Origin: Nocardioides currus
GTDB lineage: Bacteria > Actinomycetota > Actinomycetes > Propionibacteriales > Nocardioidaceae
DNA: 64,000 nt
Reading direction: 5' to 3'
Assembly: GCF_003057875.1 (NCBI RefSeq)
Contig: NZ_PYXZ01000002.1
Span: 254-64,253, forward strand
The notes under the pieces were generated by a model. The model had not been told where the DNA came from, did no database searches, and saw only the letters and a program-made list of their open reading frames with translations. The position numbers were made by a program, and so were the translations under genes. This document shows positions 1 to 7,896 of this stretch, one piece after another (the first letter of the stretch is position 1; the number at the start of each line of letters is the position of its first letter).

Positions 1-60
1 AGCAGAAGTCTGCTCGGACACGCGCTTGGCAGCTCGGCGCTGCGCGATCATGTGCATCAC
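1..60 (-). CDS. 5' end of an unidentified CDS (cut by window edge)
   Basis: An open frame reads leftwards off the window from GTG at 60-58, with ATG alternatives at 57-55 and 51-49. A good Shine-Dalgarno (AGGGAG) lies 7 nt before the GTG. Only about 20 codons are visible (start MHMIAQRRAAKRVSEQTSA), so no function can be given. The RBS and the open frame are seen; that it is a real gene is an inference. Confidence 0.35.
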   Translation of the reverse strand, partial: MMHMIAQRRAAKRVSEQTSA

Positions 61-162
61 GATGGTTCTCCCTCACCTAGAAAACGCCGCAGTCGTGGTC
101 GATGTGCGGCGGGCGGGTCTACCTCCCAGTCGACCCGCGCGTATTTTAAAGTGAGGGACGTG

Positions 163-555
163 CTACGAGCGAGTCCCAGGTTCAGATTCGGCGATCAGCT
201 CCCGCAGCTGCTGGGCCCGTAGGGGCTTCTGGAGCACCCGCGTGACACCCAGCTCGTGCAGCACGGCGCGACGTTCGCCGGCCCAGGCCGTGATGACCAC
301 GACCCGCAGCCCGACGCCGTGCTCCGGGTGCTCGTTGAGCCAGCGGACGACGTCCTCGCCGCCCATGACCGGCATGGTGAGGTCGAGCAGGATGACGTCG
401 TACGCCTGCTGCTGCAGGGCGGCGACGGCCTCCACGCCGTCGGCGGCCAGGTCGGCGAGGTGACCTTGGCGCACGACCATGCGCGCCATCAGCTCGCGGA
501 TGTCCTCGGTGTCGTCCACGACGAGGAAGCGAAGCTGGGTCTCGTCGTCGTCCAC
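163..555 (-). CDS. Stand-alone response regulator receiver protein
   Basis: This 130-residue protein consists of one CheY-like receiver domain with no output domain. Visible landmarks are the acidic pair D14-D15 (VVDD), the likely phospho-acceptor D58 (ILLDLTMP), the switch Thr89 (VITA) and the conserved Lys110 (LQKPL). It would be phosphorylated by a histidine kinase and act through protein contacts, like CheY/Spo0F-type regulators. No kinase gene lies nearby, so the partner is unknown. Translation starts at GTG (555-553). It stands alone, transcribed away from the tRNA genes. Confidence 0.85.
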   Translation of the reverse strand: MDDDETQLRFLVVDDTEDIRELMARMVVRQGHLADLAADGVEAVAALQQQAYDVILLDLTMPVMGGEDVVRWLNEHPEHGVGLRVVVITAWAGERRAVLHELGVTRVLQKPLRAQQLRELIAESEPGTRS

Positions 556-616
556 AGCACGAGGCTATCGGCGCTGATGGGTGCACGCGACGGAGTTCGC
601 GAACTGCCCGGACATT

Positions 617-646
617 TTGGGCGGCCCGAACGCGTGCCCCTATGCT
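617..646 (+). promoter_or_regulatory. Probable promoter of tRNA-Glu
   Basis: TTGGGC (617-622) and TATGCT (641-646) are separated by 18 nt and lie 35 nt before the mature tRNA 5' end, as expected for a vegetative sigma-70-type promoter. Confidence 0.5.
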
Positions 647-681
647 GTACGACGCCTCCGGGACGGTGTTCCGGCAGGCAG

Positions 682-754
682 GCCCCCATCGTCTAGCGGC
701 CTAGGACGTCGCCCTTTCACGGCGGTAGCACGGGTTCGAATCCCGTTGGGGGTG
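682..754 (+). tRNA. tRNA-Glu (anticodon UUC)
   Basis: A complete cloverleaf is visible: 7-bp acceptor stem GCCCCCA/TGGGGGT, with a G-U pair at its end, and the anticodon loop CTTTCAC closed by CGCC/GGCG. The T arm is ACGGG-TTCGAAT-CCCGT. No CCA is encoded; G754 is the discriminator. Confidence 0.96.
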
Positions 755-780
755 CGGCCCGTCGCACCGGTGCCCCTCGA

Positions 781-811
781 TTGTGAGGCGCGGCGATCGA
801 TGGGTTAGAGT
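781..811 (+). promoter_or_regulatory. Probable promoter of tRNA-Asp
   Basis: TTGTGA (781-786) and TAGAGT (806-811), 19 nt apart, lie ahead of tRNA-Asp. The -10 matches the TAnnnT pattern seen before many genes in this window; the long spacer makes the -35 uncertain. Confidence 0.4.
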
Positions 812-847
812 TCCCCCGCTTCGAGAGAAGCACCAGCACCACCTCAA

Positions 848-924
848 GGCCCCGTAGCGCAGTTGGTTAGCGCGCCGCCCTGTCACGGCGGAGGCCGCGG
901 GTTCGAGTCCCGTCGGGGTCGCCA
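848..924 (+). tRNA. tRNA-Asp (anticodon GUC)
   Basis: The cloverleaf has acceptor stem GGCCCCG/CGGGGTC, anticodon loop CTGTCAC (anticodon GTC) and T loop TTCGAGT. CCA is encoded (922-924). It lies about 90 nt after tRNA-Glu and has its own likely promoter. Confidence 0.96.
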
Positions 925-927
925 TCA

Positions 928-965
928 CTGGCCCGGAGCACTGCTCCGGGCCAGTCGGCATTTTT
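928..965 (+). terminator. Rho-independent terminator after tRNA-Asp
   Basis: A perfect inverted repeat with 13-nt arms, CTGGCCCGGAGCA and its complement (928-954), is followed within 6 nt by TTTTT (961-965). It ends the tRNA transcript. Confidence 0.85.
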
Positions 966-990
966 CGCACCGTCCTCCTACGCTGGCGAC

Positions 991-1344
991 ATGCCCCTCG
1001 ACCTCGCACCCGTCGCGTTCGACCGCCTGGTCGAGGAGGCCCTCGACTCGCTGCCGGCCGAGATCGCGGCCCGTGTGGTCAACGTGGTGCTGCTGGTCGA
1101 GGACGACGCGCCACCCGAGGACCCCGACCTGCTCGGCGTCTACGACGGCGTCGCCCTGACGGAGCGGGCGGCCAACCACGCCGGCGACCTCCCCGATCGG
1201 ATCGTCCTGTTCCGCAACAACCTGCTCGCGATGTGCAACTCGCCCGAGGAGCTCGCCGACGAGGTGCGCATCACCGTCGTGCACGAGATCGCCCACCACT
1301 TCGGCATCGATGACGCCCGTCTCCACGACCTCGGCTACGCCTAG
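991..1344 (+). CDS. Zincin-like metallopeptidase family protein
   Basis: This small 117-residue protein carries the zinc-protease signature HEIAHHFGI, with H98, E99 and H102 near the C terminus. That matches the minimal zincin family of actinobacteria (DUF1025/zincin_1 type), whose substrates are unknown. There is no signal peptide, so it is probably cytoplasmic. The -10 TACGCT (979-984) ends 6 nt before the ATG, pointing to a leaderless mRNA. It converges on the crcB operon and overlaps its end by 4 nt. Confidence 0.85.
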   Translation: MPLDLAPVAFDRLVEEALDSLPAEIAARVVNVVLLVEDDAPPEDPDLLGVYDGVALTERAANHAGDLPDRIVLFRNNLLAMCNSPEELADEVRITVVHEIAHHFGIDDARLHDLGYA

Positions 1345-1682
1345 CCGACCGGCAGCGCAGCTCCGATCGCGAACCCGAGGGCACAGGCCGCCAGCGTGAG
1401 CACGACGGTGGCCGTTGCGTATGCCGTGCCGAGCCGCGGCCCCCGCTCGACGGACTGCACGGCGAACGCCGAGAACGAGGTGAGACCCCCGCAGAAGCCG
1501 GTGGCCAGCAGGGCCCACGCCTGACCGCCGAGCGCGAGGGAGGCGAAGATGCCGATCAGCAGCGACCCGACGACGTTCGCGACCATCGTGCCCGTCGGCG
1601 AACGCTCGTCCAGCGTGTGGGCCAGCGCGTAGCGCAACGGTGCGCCCACGGCCGCCCCGAGGGCGACCAGCAGGGCCGTCAC
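1341..1682 (-). CDS. crcB: CrcB/FluC fluoride channel subunit, second copy
   Basis: A four-helix membrane protein of 113 residues in the CrcB/Fluc family, which exports toxic fluoride as a dual-topology dimer. The family signature is clear in GFCGGLTSFSAF. The GTG at 1682 overlaps the stop of the upstream crcB copy (GTGA), so the two are translationally coupled. Gram-positive bacteria often encode two unequal Fluc subunits side by side, so a heterodimer is likely. Longer upstream starts in the same frame would run into the neighbouring gene and were rejected. No fluoride riboswitch was recognised ahead of the operon. Confidence 0.9.
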   Translation of the reverse strand: MTALLVALGAAVGAPLRYALAHTLDERSPTGTMVANVVGSLLIGIFASLALGGQAWALLATGFCGGLTSFSAFAVQSVERGPRLGTAYATATVVLTLAACALGFAIGAALPVG

Positions 1683-2074
1683 GTGAGCGCGTCCTCGGGC
1701 TCCGGGCGATGCGCCAGCGCGCGTCCCGCCCACGCGGCCAGCACGGCAGCCGCGACGGTGCCGACCACGTAGGCGCCGGCCAGCCACGTGTCGCCGTCCG
1801 TGACGAGGCCGCGGGCCTGCTCGGCGTACGTCGAGACCGTGGTGAAGCCCCCGAGCAGCCCCGGGCCCAGGAGCAGCGTCAGGCGGTGGTCGCGGTGTCG
1901 CACGAGGGGCAGCAGCCCGAGCGCGAAGCAGCCCAGCACGTTGATCGACATCGTCGTCCAGGGGAAGCCGTCGCCGTCGGGGACCAGCTCGCCGAGGGAC
2001 CAGCGCAGGACGGCTCCGGTGGCGCCACCCACGGCGACCACGACGAGGTCCCCGGCCCTGAGGGCTCGGATCAC
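1679..2074 (-). CDS. crcB: CrcB/FluC fluoride channel subunit, first copy
   Basis: A 131-residue membrane protein with the CrcB motifs GGATGAVLRW near the N terminus and GGFTTVSTYAEQ in the pore-forming helix. It pairs with the following, more canonical copy. The GTG at 2074 overlaps the stop codon of the upstream ATPase gene by GTGA, giving a three-gene operon with 4-nt overlaps throughout. A longer in-frame start (2173) exists but lies deep inside the upstream gene. Confidence 0.9.
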   Translation of the reverse strand: MIRALRAGDLVVVAVGGATGAVLRWSLGELVPDGDGFPWTTMSINVLGCFALGLLPLVRHRDHRLTLLLGPGLLGGFTTVSTYAEQARGLVTDGDTWLAGAYVVGTVAAAVLAAWAGRALAHRPEPEDALT

Positions 2075-3057
2075 GAGACCTGCTGGTCGCCGAGGGAGCG
2101 GACGGGTTCCGACTGGCGGAAGTTGACGGGCGCCTCGCCGTCGATCTGGCGGATGTACTCGCTGAGGTACCACACGTGGAAGGCCCGCTGCTCCGGCGTG
2201 CGCTGGATCGACAGCAGCCGCTCGGCCTTGCAGAACGCGTCGGCCAGGTCGAACATCTCGAGCATCGTCCGCAGGATCGGCGCGGCTTCGGGCTCCACCG
2301 TCACGTCGAGGTCGATCGCCTCCGAGCCGTCACGCCGTGCGCGCTTGACGGCGAAGCTGACCTCGCTGGGGAGCTGACGCTCGTAGCTGGAGAACATCGC
2401 CGACAGGTTCGCCGCCAGCGGGTAGGCGTCCTGGTGGGCCACGGCCAGCAGCCGGAGCTCGCGCCGCAGGTCGGCGTACTGCCTGCTCAAGGAGAAGGCG
2501 AGGGGGACGTCGAGGCCGAGGAGGCGTACGGCGACCGCGTGGTCGCTCCTCGTCGTGACGTCCGGCTCGGTCAGGCTGTCGAACACGGGCTCGGCCGCCT
2601 CGTGGTCGCCGACGCCGGTGGCCGGCTCGAACCACACCACCTTGCCGTTGTCCTCGATCGAGGCGCCCCAGGCCACGGCTGCCATCGCGACGATCGACAG
2701 CCCGCGGCCGAAGGTGGCGAGCAGGTCGTCGGGGTCCGCGGTGGCGACCGGTGGGACGGGTGCCTCCGACGAGCCGTCGCTGACCTCGATGCGGGGGTGG
2801 GTCGCGGTGCCGCGCACCCGGACGGTGATGGGCTCGAGGCCGTGGAGGATCGCGTTGGCGACCAGCTCGGAGGTCCCCAGCTCCGCGCACTCCAGGAGGT
2901 CCTCGCGGCCGAGCTCACGGCAGATGTGCGCAACCCAGTGCCTCGCGTCGGCGGCCGCACGCGGGGTCTGCGACAGTGACAACGGATCTCTGTTGAGCGG
3001 CAAGGGGGCTCTCTCGGCGGGCCGGAGTGGGTAGACGAGCGCCGCTCGGTTACCCAT
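2071..3057 (-). CDS. RsbW-like ATP-binding protein with extra C-terminal domain
   Basis: The first ~150 of 328 residues form a GHKL ATPase domain of the anti-sigma-factor kinase (HATPase_c_2) type. An N-box helix reads ELGTSELVANAILHG and a G-box reads GRGLSIV. The last ~170 residues are an alpha-helical domain I do not recognise; it has no catalytic motif I can name. RsbW-type proteins phosphorylate anti-anti-sigma factors or sequester sigma factors, but no such partner is in the window. An RBS (GAGGAC) lies 9 nt before the ATG. It heads the operon with crcB-crcB; a functional link to fluoride is not evident. Confidence 0.75.
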   Translation of the reverse strand: MGNRAALVYPLRPAERAPLPLNRDPLSLSQTPRAAADARHWVAHICRELGREDLLECAELGTSELVANAILHGLEPITVRVRGTATHPRIEVSDGSSEAPVPPVATADPDDLLATFGRGLSIVAMAAVAWGASIEDNGKVVWFEPATGVGDHEAAEPVFDSLTEPDVTTRSDHAVAVRLLGLDVPLAFSLSRQYADLRRELRLLAVAHQDAYPLAANLSAMFSSYERQLPSEVSFAVKRARRDGSEAIDLDVTVEPEAAPILRTMLEMFDLADAFCKAERLLSIQRTPEQRAFHVWYLSEYIRQIDGEAPVNFRQSEPVRSLGDQQVS

Positions 3058-3222
3058 CGCCGGGCGTCCTCAAACGCATGGCGCACACATTTTTTCGCCA
3101 GTCCGTCCCGTGTGACCAACGAGACCTGCCCCCGGGTTCGCGCATCGGGCCCCGTTAGCGCGAGACTGGGGGGAGACGGGCTCCGGACAGCCGCGCGGGG
3201 CTCTCGCCACGAGAGGATTGAC

Positions 3223-4692
3223 ATGTCGACGGTCCAGGCAACTGCTCGCCACAAGGTGGTCGTGATCGGCTCCGGCTTCGGTGGCCTGTTCGGCACCAAG
3301 GCCCTGCGTCGTGCACCCGTCGACGTCACGATGCTCGCCAAGACGACCCACCACCTGTTCCAGCCCCTGCTCTACCAGGTCGCGACCGGCATCCTCAGCG
3401 AGGGCGAGATCGCCCCGCCCACCCGCGAGGTCCTCAGCGGGCAGGACAACGCGCAGGTCCTCCTCGGCGAGGTCACCGACATCGACCTGACGGCTCGCAC
3501 CGTCACCAGTCACGTCCTGGGTCGCGAGACGGTCACGCCGTACGACTCGCTGATCGTCGCCGCCGGTGCCGCGCAGTCCTACTTCGGCAACGACCACTTC
3601 TCCGAGCACGCGCCGGGGATGAAGAGCATCGACGACGCGCTCGAGCTGCGCGGCCGGATCTTCGGCGCCTTCGAGATGGCCGAGCTCGGCGCCAACCGCG
3701 GCGACGACGTCGACCACCTGCTGACCTTCGTCGTGGTCGGTGCCGGCCCGACCGGTGTCGAGATGGCGGGCCAGATCGCCGAGCTCGCCCACCGCACGCT
3801 GCGGCGCGACTTCCGCGCGATCAACACCCGCAGCGCGCGAGTCATCCTGCTCGACGCTGCTCCCCAGGTGCTGCCGCCGTTCGGCCAGAAGCTCGGCGCC
3901 AAGGCCAAGAGCGAGCTCGAGGACCTGGGCGTCGAGGTCATCCTCGGGGCGATGGTCACCGACGTCGACGAGCGCGGCATCGAGATGAAGTTCAAGGACG
4001 GTCGCGTCGAGCGGATCAACACCGTCACCAAGATCTGGGCCGCCGGCGTCCAGGCCAGCCCGCTGGGCAAGACCCTCGCCGAGCAGTCCGGCGCCCCGCT
4101 CGACCGTGCCGGCCGCATCGGCGTCAACCCCGACCTCACGCTCCCGGGCCACCCGGAGGTGTTCGTGGTCGGCGACATGATCGCGCTCGACAACCTCCCG
4201 GGCGTCGCGCAGGTCGCGATCCAGGGCGCCAAGTACGCCGCCAAGGAGATCCACCACCGCCTCGACGGCAAGGCGCCGCAGGAGCCGTTCAAGTACTTCG
4301 ACAAGGGCTCGATGGCCATCATCAGCCGCTTCAACGCCGTCGCGATGGTCGGCAAGCTCCGGCTCACCGGCATCATCGCCTGGCTGATGTGGCTCGCGGT
4401 CCACCTCGTCTACATCACCGGCTTCAAGAACCGCGTCACCGCGGTGATGCACTGGTTCGTCTCGTTCCTGGGTCGAGGCCGCTCGGAGCGCACGACCACC
4501 GAGCAGCAGATCTTCGCGAGGGCCGCCCTCGCGCGGCTGCGCCGGGGAGCCACCGACCTGGTGTCCGACCCCGGTGCGTACGACGCCGCGCGGGCGATGC
4601 TCGAGACGACCCGCCAGGAGCTGGAGGCCAAGGCCGCGGAGGAGGCGCGCCTCACCGACAGTGGCGCCCGCGGGGTCCACAGCGACGCCTGA
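3223..4692 (+). CDS. ndh: Type II NADH:quinone oxidoreductase (NDH-2)
   Basis: This 489-residue FAD/NAD(P)-dependent enzyme feeds NADH electrons to quinones without pumping protons. Two Rossmann dinucleotide folds show as VVVIGSGFGGL (FAD, near residue 10) and VVVGAGPTGVEMAG (NADH, near residue 170). A third motif, VFVVGDM, closes the FAD site. A hydrophobic stretch near residue 390 (GIIAWLMWLAVHLVY) fits the membrane-anchoring C-terminal region of NDH-2. The start ATG at 3223 follows GAGAGGA; an in-frame ATG at 3112 lacks an RBS. The last ~50 residues are charged and helical. Confidence 0.92.
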   Translation: MSTVQATARHKVVVIGSGFGGLFGTKALRRAPVDVTMLAKTTHHLFQPLLYQVATGILSEGEIAPPTREVLSGQDNAQVLLGEVTDIDLTARTVTSHVLGRETVTPYDSLIVAAGAAQSYFGNDHFSEHAPGMKSIDDALELRGRIFGAFEMAELGANRGDDVDHLLTFVVVGAGPTGVEMAGQIAELAHRTLRRDFRAINTRSARVILLDAAPQVLPPFGQKLGAKAKSELEDLGVEVILGAMVTDVDERGIEMKFKDGRVERINTVTKIWAAGVQASPLGKTLAEQSGAPLDRAGRIGVNPDLTLPGHPEVFVVGDMIALDNLPGVAQVAIQGAKYAAKEIHHRLDGKAPQEPFKYFDKGSMAIISRFNAVAMVGKLRLTGIIAWLMWLAVHLVYITGFKNRVTAVMHWFVSFLGRGRSERTTTEQQIFARAALARLRRGATDLVSDPGAYDAARAMLETTRQELEAKAAEEARLTDSGARGVHSDA

Positions 4693-4737
4693 GCCTCATC
4701 GCTGCCCGCCGATCGGGCCTCGATAGGCTGCGCGCGA

Positions 4738-4813
4738 GGGCCCTTAGCTCAGTTGGTAGAGCGTCGGACTTTTAATCCGCTGGTCGTCGGTTCGAGCCCG
4801 ACAGGGCCTACCA
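4738..4813 (+). tRNA. tRNA-Lys (anticodon UUU)
   Basis: Acceptor stem GGGCCCT/AGGGCCT, anticodon loop CTTTTAA (anticodon TTT), T loop TTCGAGC and encoded CCA (4811-4813). A TAGGCT -10 (4724-4729) lies just upstream. Confidence 0.96.
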
Positions 4814-5126
4814 GTCGCCGTACATCCCAGTGCTGATGGGCACGAGCGCGTCGCTTCGTCACGTGCGCGTAGCGACCGCGGAACGCAAAGTTCATCCCTT
4901 CCCGCCTTTTGGGTGTGCGCGGAAGGTTTCGATCGGGCCGGTAGTTGCTAGTGTGTGTCATGCAACAGGTGCAAGTTCCAGCAGGTAGACGCCAGCGGAG
5001 TTTGTGATCCAACGGCGTTTCTTCTTCGGGCCTGCCAGTCCGCGAGTCGGAGCGACGTGTCACCGCACTTGATGCGGGGTCGTCGAAGTGATGGCCTTTC
5101 GCCCGATAAACAGGAGTAACAGAGCA
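4814..5126 (+). promoter_or_regulatory. Promoter and long 5' leader of the cold-shock gene
   Basis: This 313-bp stretch has no convincing CDS. A candidate promoter is TTTCGA (4927-4932), 16 nt, TAGTGT (4949-4954). Transcription from about 4961 would give a leader of roughly 165 nt, in keeping with the long structured leaders of cspA mRNAs that control stability and translation with temperature. The RBS AGGAG (5112-5116) lies 10 nt before the start codon. The rest of the leader is less GC-rich than its surroundings. The promoter call is inference. Confidence 0.5.
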
Positions 5127-5330
5127 ATGGCTCAAGGCACCGTGAAGTGGTTCAACGCCGAGAAGGGTTTCGGCTTCATCGCGCAGGAGGACGGCGGCGA
5201 CGACGTCTTCGTTCACTACAGCGCCATCCAGTCCAACGGCTACAAGTCGCTGGACGAGAACCAGAAGGTTGAGTTCGACGTCACCCAGGGCCCCAAGGGC
5301 CCCCAGGCGGAGAACGTTCGCCCGCTCTGA
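5127..5330 (+). CDS. cspA: Cold-shock protein (CspA family)
   Basis: A 67-residue single cold-shock domain, the full usual length. RNP1 appears as KGFGFI (about residues 15-20) and RNP2 as DVFVHY. It binds single-stranded RNA and DNA and acts as an RNA chaperone in the cytoplasm. The start [17 protein letters not shown] matches the family exactly, so ATG 5127 was chosen over the upstream in-frame ATG at 5088. It is monocistronic: its own leader lies upstream and a terminator hairpin downstream. Confidence 0.96.
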   Translation: MAQGTVKWFNAEKGFGFIAQEDGGDDVFVHYSAIQSNGYKSLDENQKVEFDVTQGPKGPQAENVRPL

Positions 5331-5375
5331 CAGCGCGCGAAGCCGGACAGCACCTGTCCCGGACTTCTTCTCGAC

Positions 5376-5403
5376 GAGGCCCCGCCCATCTGGGTGGGGC
5401 CTC
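5376..5403 (+). terminator. Terminator of cspA
   Basis: GAGGCCCC...GGGGCCTC forms a 13-pair stem with one G-T pair and a 2-nt apex; only a weak T stretch follows. Confidence 0.7.
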
Positions 5404-5517
5404 GTTGCCGTTCGGACTATCTTCAGCCTGATCTGGTGATTTCTGGGTTCTAATTGGTTTGGGATCGCGTCCACCGGGCAGGGTGGACTCTTCGACGTCG
5501 ACGACTGGAGGTGTGCC

Positions 5518-5709
5518 GTGCACGACCAGTTCGACGTGACCCTCGAGGACGACGACCTCCTCGGCGAGGTCGAGCTGACCACGACGCTCATCATCGCCGC
5601 CAGCGAGTCCGACGAGCACCTCTCCCAGGCGGAGATCGACCGCCTGCTCGGCGTCACCCCGGTGGCCCCGAAGGACGACGTCCCGCTGCCGCGCCCGCGC
5701 GAGGAGTGA
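5518..5709 (+). CDS. Small acidic protein of unknown function
   Basis: This 63-residue, strongly acidic protein has about 17 Asp/Glu residues, mostly in the first 45. No domain is recognised. A helix-friendly segment (LSQAEIDRLLGV) is followed by a Pro-rich tail. The GTG start at 5518 has the RBS TGGAGG a few nt upstream. The unusually AT-rich region at 5411-5470 is probably its promoter, and a small hairpin (5469-5488) lies in its leader. It converges on the next gene. That it is coding rests on the RBS and the codon pattern only. Confidence 0.6.
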   Translation: MHDQFDVTLEDDDLLGEVELTTTLIIAASESDEHLSQAEIDRLLGVTPVAPKDDVPLPRPREE

Positions 5710-5719
5710 GCCGGCCTGC

Positions 5720-6787
5720 TCAGCAGGTCGCGAACAGCACCGGGCCGCTCGTGAGGTCCGACAGGACGTATTGACCCTCCACCGGGTCGAGCACGAGGCG
5801 CACGACGCTGCCCTGCGCCGTCGCGGAGGTGAGCTCGAAGCGGTCCGTGAACGAGCCCCCCTGGCCGGGCGCGGGCCCGGCGGCCAGCGTCGCCCTCGAG
5901 TCGGCGTCCGCCCGGGCCGCGTCGTCGGTCTCGAACGACAGGTCCACCGTGACCTCGCCGTCCGGCTGGCTGGCCATCGCGAAGCCCGACACCGGGTGGA
6001 CGCCTCCCGCGCCGGCGATCAGCTCGTCCGCCTGCGCCCGGTCCGTGTCGTCGGCCGCGGCCATCGCGAGGTGCTCGCACGCGTAGGCGCCCGTGTAGAC
6101 GGCGGCGGCCAGCGGTGAGCCCGCGGCCTCGACCACCTCGTCCACCGACGTGAGGTGGTCCCCGTCGCCGGTCGCGGAGTCGAGCGCCTCCTCGAGGTAG
6201 CCCTCGGTGTCCGACGTCAGGACGACCCCCGCGTCCGGAAGCAGCGCGAAGTGCTGCAGCTCCGGGGTCAGCGACGGCCCGATCCGCGCGAGCAGGTCGG
6301 GTCCGCCGACCCAGACTCCGGTCTCGTCCGACGGCCGCGTGAACCCGAGCGACTCCAACGTGTCGCCCAGCGCGTCGAAGTCCGTGTCCTCGGGTAAGCC
6401 GAGGATGTCGACCGCACCCTCCGCCCCCTGCGCGAGCAGCTCCCAGTCGATCGTGGCGGGCGAGAAGCGGAACTCCTCGTTCAGCGTGGCCGCCGACTCC
6501 ACGAGCGCCGAGGACGGGGAGAGGTCGCGGCCGAAGGCCTCGTCGAGGAACGCCGTGACCTCGTCGGTCGACGGTCGCGCGTCCAGTGAGACGCCCAGCG
6601 AGCGGCGTACGCCCCGCCAGTCGGTCCACGAGAGCCGCTCGGTCGCCGCGGGGGCCATCGCAACGGCCCTGGCGAGCTCCGTTCGGTGCTCCTGGTGCCA
6701 CCAGCGGATCCCGATGACCGCCACCACGACCAGGACCAGTGCGGCTCCGAGCGCGACGACCAGGCGCCGGGGGAGACGACGAAGCAC
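5720..6787 (-). CDS. Membrane-anchored extracytoplasmic protein, function unknown
   Basis: A 355-residue protein with one N-terminal transmembrane helix (about residues 9-26, LVVALGAALVLVVVAVIGI) preceded by Arg residues. The remainder is an acidic extracytoplasmic domain without any motif I can name. The body is rich in short helices and ends in a Cys. No lipobox is present. It is divergent from the MutT1-like gene with only about 45 bp between starts. Nothing in the context fixes its role. Confidence 0.7.
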   Translation of the reverse strand: MLRRLPRRLVVALGAALVLVVVAVIGIRWWHQEHRTELARAVAMAPAATERLSWTDWRGVRRSLGVSLDARPSTDEVTAFLDEAFGRDLSPSSALVESAATLNEEFRFSPATIDWELLAQGAEGAVDILGLPEDTDFDALGDTLESLGFTRPSDETGVWVGGPDLLARIGPSLTPELQHFALLPDAGVVLTSDTEGYLEEALDSATGDGDHLTSVDEVVEAAGSPLAAAVYTGAYACEHLAMAAADDTDRAQADELIAGAGGVHPVSGFAMASQPDGEVTVDLSFETDDAARADADSRATLAAGPAPGQGGSFTDRFELTSATAQGSVVRLVLDPVEGQYVLSDLTSGPVLFATC

Positions 6788-6831
6788 GGGGGACTCCTCA
6801 CGGGGCGGCTGGTGGTGTGAGACTAGCGCCC

Positions 6832-7689
6832 ATGCCGCCCCCGGATGTGCGTGCCGCCGGCGCCGTCGTGACCCGCAAGGGTGGCGACGTCCTGCTGGTG
6901 CACCGCCCGCGCTACGACGACTGGTCCTTCCCCAAGGGCAAGCTCGACCCCGACGAGCACGTGACGACCGCCGCGGTCCGCGAGGTCGCCGAGGAGACCG
7001 GGCTCGACGTCCGGCTCGGACCCGCGCTCGCGACGCAGCGCTACGACACCGGGCGCGGTCGGATGAAGACGGTGAACTACTGGGTCGCGCGGGTGCAGGG
7101 CGACGACGACGTCAGCGGCTACCTCGTCAACGACGAGATCGACGAGGTCGAATGGGTTCCGTGGGCCGAGGCCGCCGAGCGGCTGACCTACGAGCACGAC
7201 CGCGAGACGCTCGAGGAAGCACGGCGACTGAGGAGGCGGACCCGGGCGCTGGTGGTGCTGCGGCACGGGCACGCCCGCTCGCGGCGCTCGTGGAAGGGCG
7301 ACGACCGCCGACGGCCGTTGCTGCTCGCGGGGGAGGCCGAGGCCCAGCGCCTGGTCCCGGTGCTGGCCGCGTTCGACGCGACCGAGGTCCACTCGTCGTC
7401 CAGCGTGCGGTGCGTGCAGACCGTGACGCCGTACGTCCACACGACCGGCTGGCCGCTGCACTCCTACGACGAGCTCAGCGAGGAGGGAGTCCTCCCGCCG
7501 GTCGTCGACGAGCTGGTCGAGAAGATGCTCGCGGCCGACTCGAGCGCGGTGCTGTGCACGCACCGTCCGGTGCTGCCGACGGTGCTCGCCTCGCTCGGCC
7601 TGGCCGACGTGAAGCTCGAGCCGGCCGAGATGCTGGTGGTCCACCACCGCAAGGGCCGGGTCGTCGCGGCCGACCGCATCGGGTTGTGA
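6832..7689 (+). CDS. mutT1: Two-domain Nudix hydrolase / histidine phosphatase (MutT1 type)
   Basis: The first ~135 of 285 residues form a Nudix domain with the full Nudix box, starting GKLDPDE and ending REVAEETG. The second half is a histidine-phosphatase domain that opens with LRHGHAR. This Nudix-RHG architecture is that of mycobacterial MutT1, which removes 8-oxo-guanine nucleotides and also cleaves diadenosine polyphosphates. It therefore protects the nucleotide pool from oxidation. ATG 6832 was chosen because the Nudix fold begins there; the longer frame from 6739 overlaps the divergent gene. Confidence 0.88.
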   Translation: MPPPDVRAAGAVVTRKGGDVLLVHRPRYDDWSFPKGKLDPDEHVTTAAVREVAEETGLDVRLGPALATQRYDTGRGRMKTVNYWVARVQGDDDVSGYLVNDEIDEVEWVPWAEAAERLTYEHDRETLEEARRLRRRTRALVVLRHGHARSRRSWKGDDRRRPLLLAGEAEAQRLVPVLAAFDATEVHSSSSVRCVQTVTPYVHTTGWPLHSYDELSEEGVLPPVVDELVEKMLAADSSAVLCTHRPVLPTVLASLGLADVKLEPAEMLVVHHRKGRVVAADRIGL

Positions 7690-7797
7690 ACCTGCCACGG
7701 ATACGCCCGCGCTGAGGTGGTCGTCAAGGTGCCCGGCGCCTTGTTCATGTGACAGACGTCTCCACCCCGGCCGGATGTAGCCGACCGGCCCATTTCA

Positions 7798-7819
7798 GTT
7801 CACCGCTCGTTCATCGAGG
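7798..7819 (+). promoter_or_regulatory. PHO box (PhoP/PhoB binding site) of pstS
   Basis: Two adjacent 11-nt units, GTTCACCGCTC (7798-7808) and GTTCATCGAGG (7809-7819), match the actinobacterial PHO-box direct-repeat pattern. They lie 78 bp before the pstS start. Weaker in-phase units occur at 7743 (GTTCATGTGAC) and 7831 (GGTCACTTCGC). Confidence 0.85.
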
Positions 7820-7896
7820 CCGACGCAGTCGGTCACTTCGCGTGCCTACCTTCACGGAGTCAGCCTCACGCACACAGACCTTCAGGAGTCACGCAA

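Noticed and set aside
701..1009. Minus-strand frame across tRNA-Glu and tRNA-Asp
   Set aside because: The peptide contains the PTGLEPAASAV-type sequence generated by antisense tRNA genes; no RBS.
3058..3222. Fluoride riboswitch before the ATPase-crcB-crcB operon
   Set aside because: The conserved riboswitch core was not found in the upstream region, and crcB is not the first gene.
4749..6701. 650-codon minus-strand frame that begins upstream and ends antisense to tRNA-Lys
   Set aside because: It crosses the cspA gene, its promoter and the small acidic gene on the other strand; its tail (GPVGLEPTTSGLK...) is the well-known spurious peptide read from antisense tRNA.
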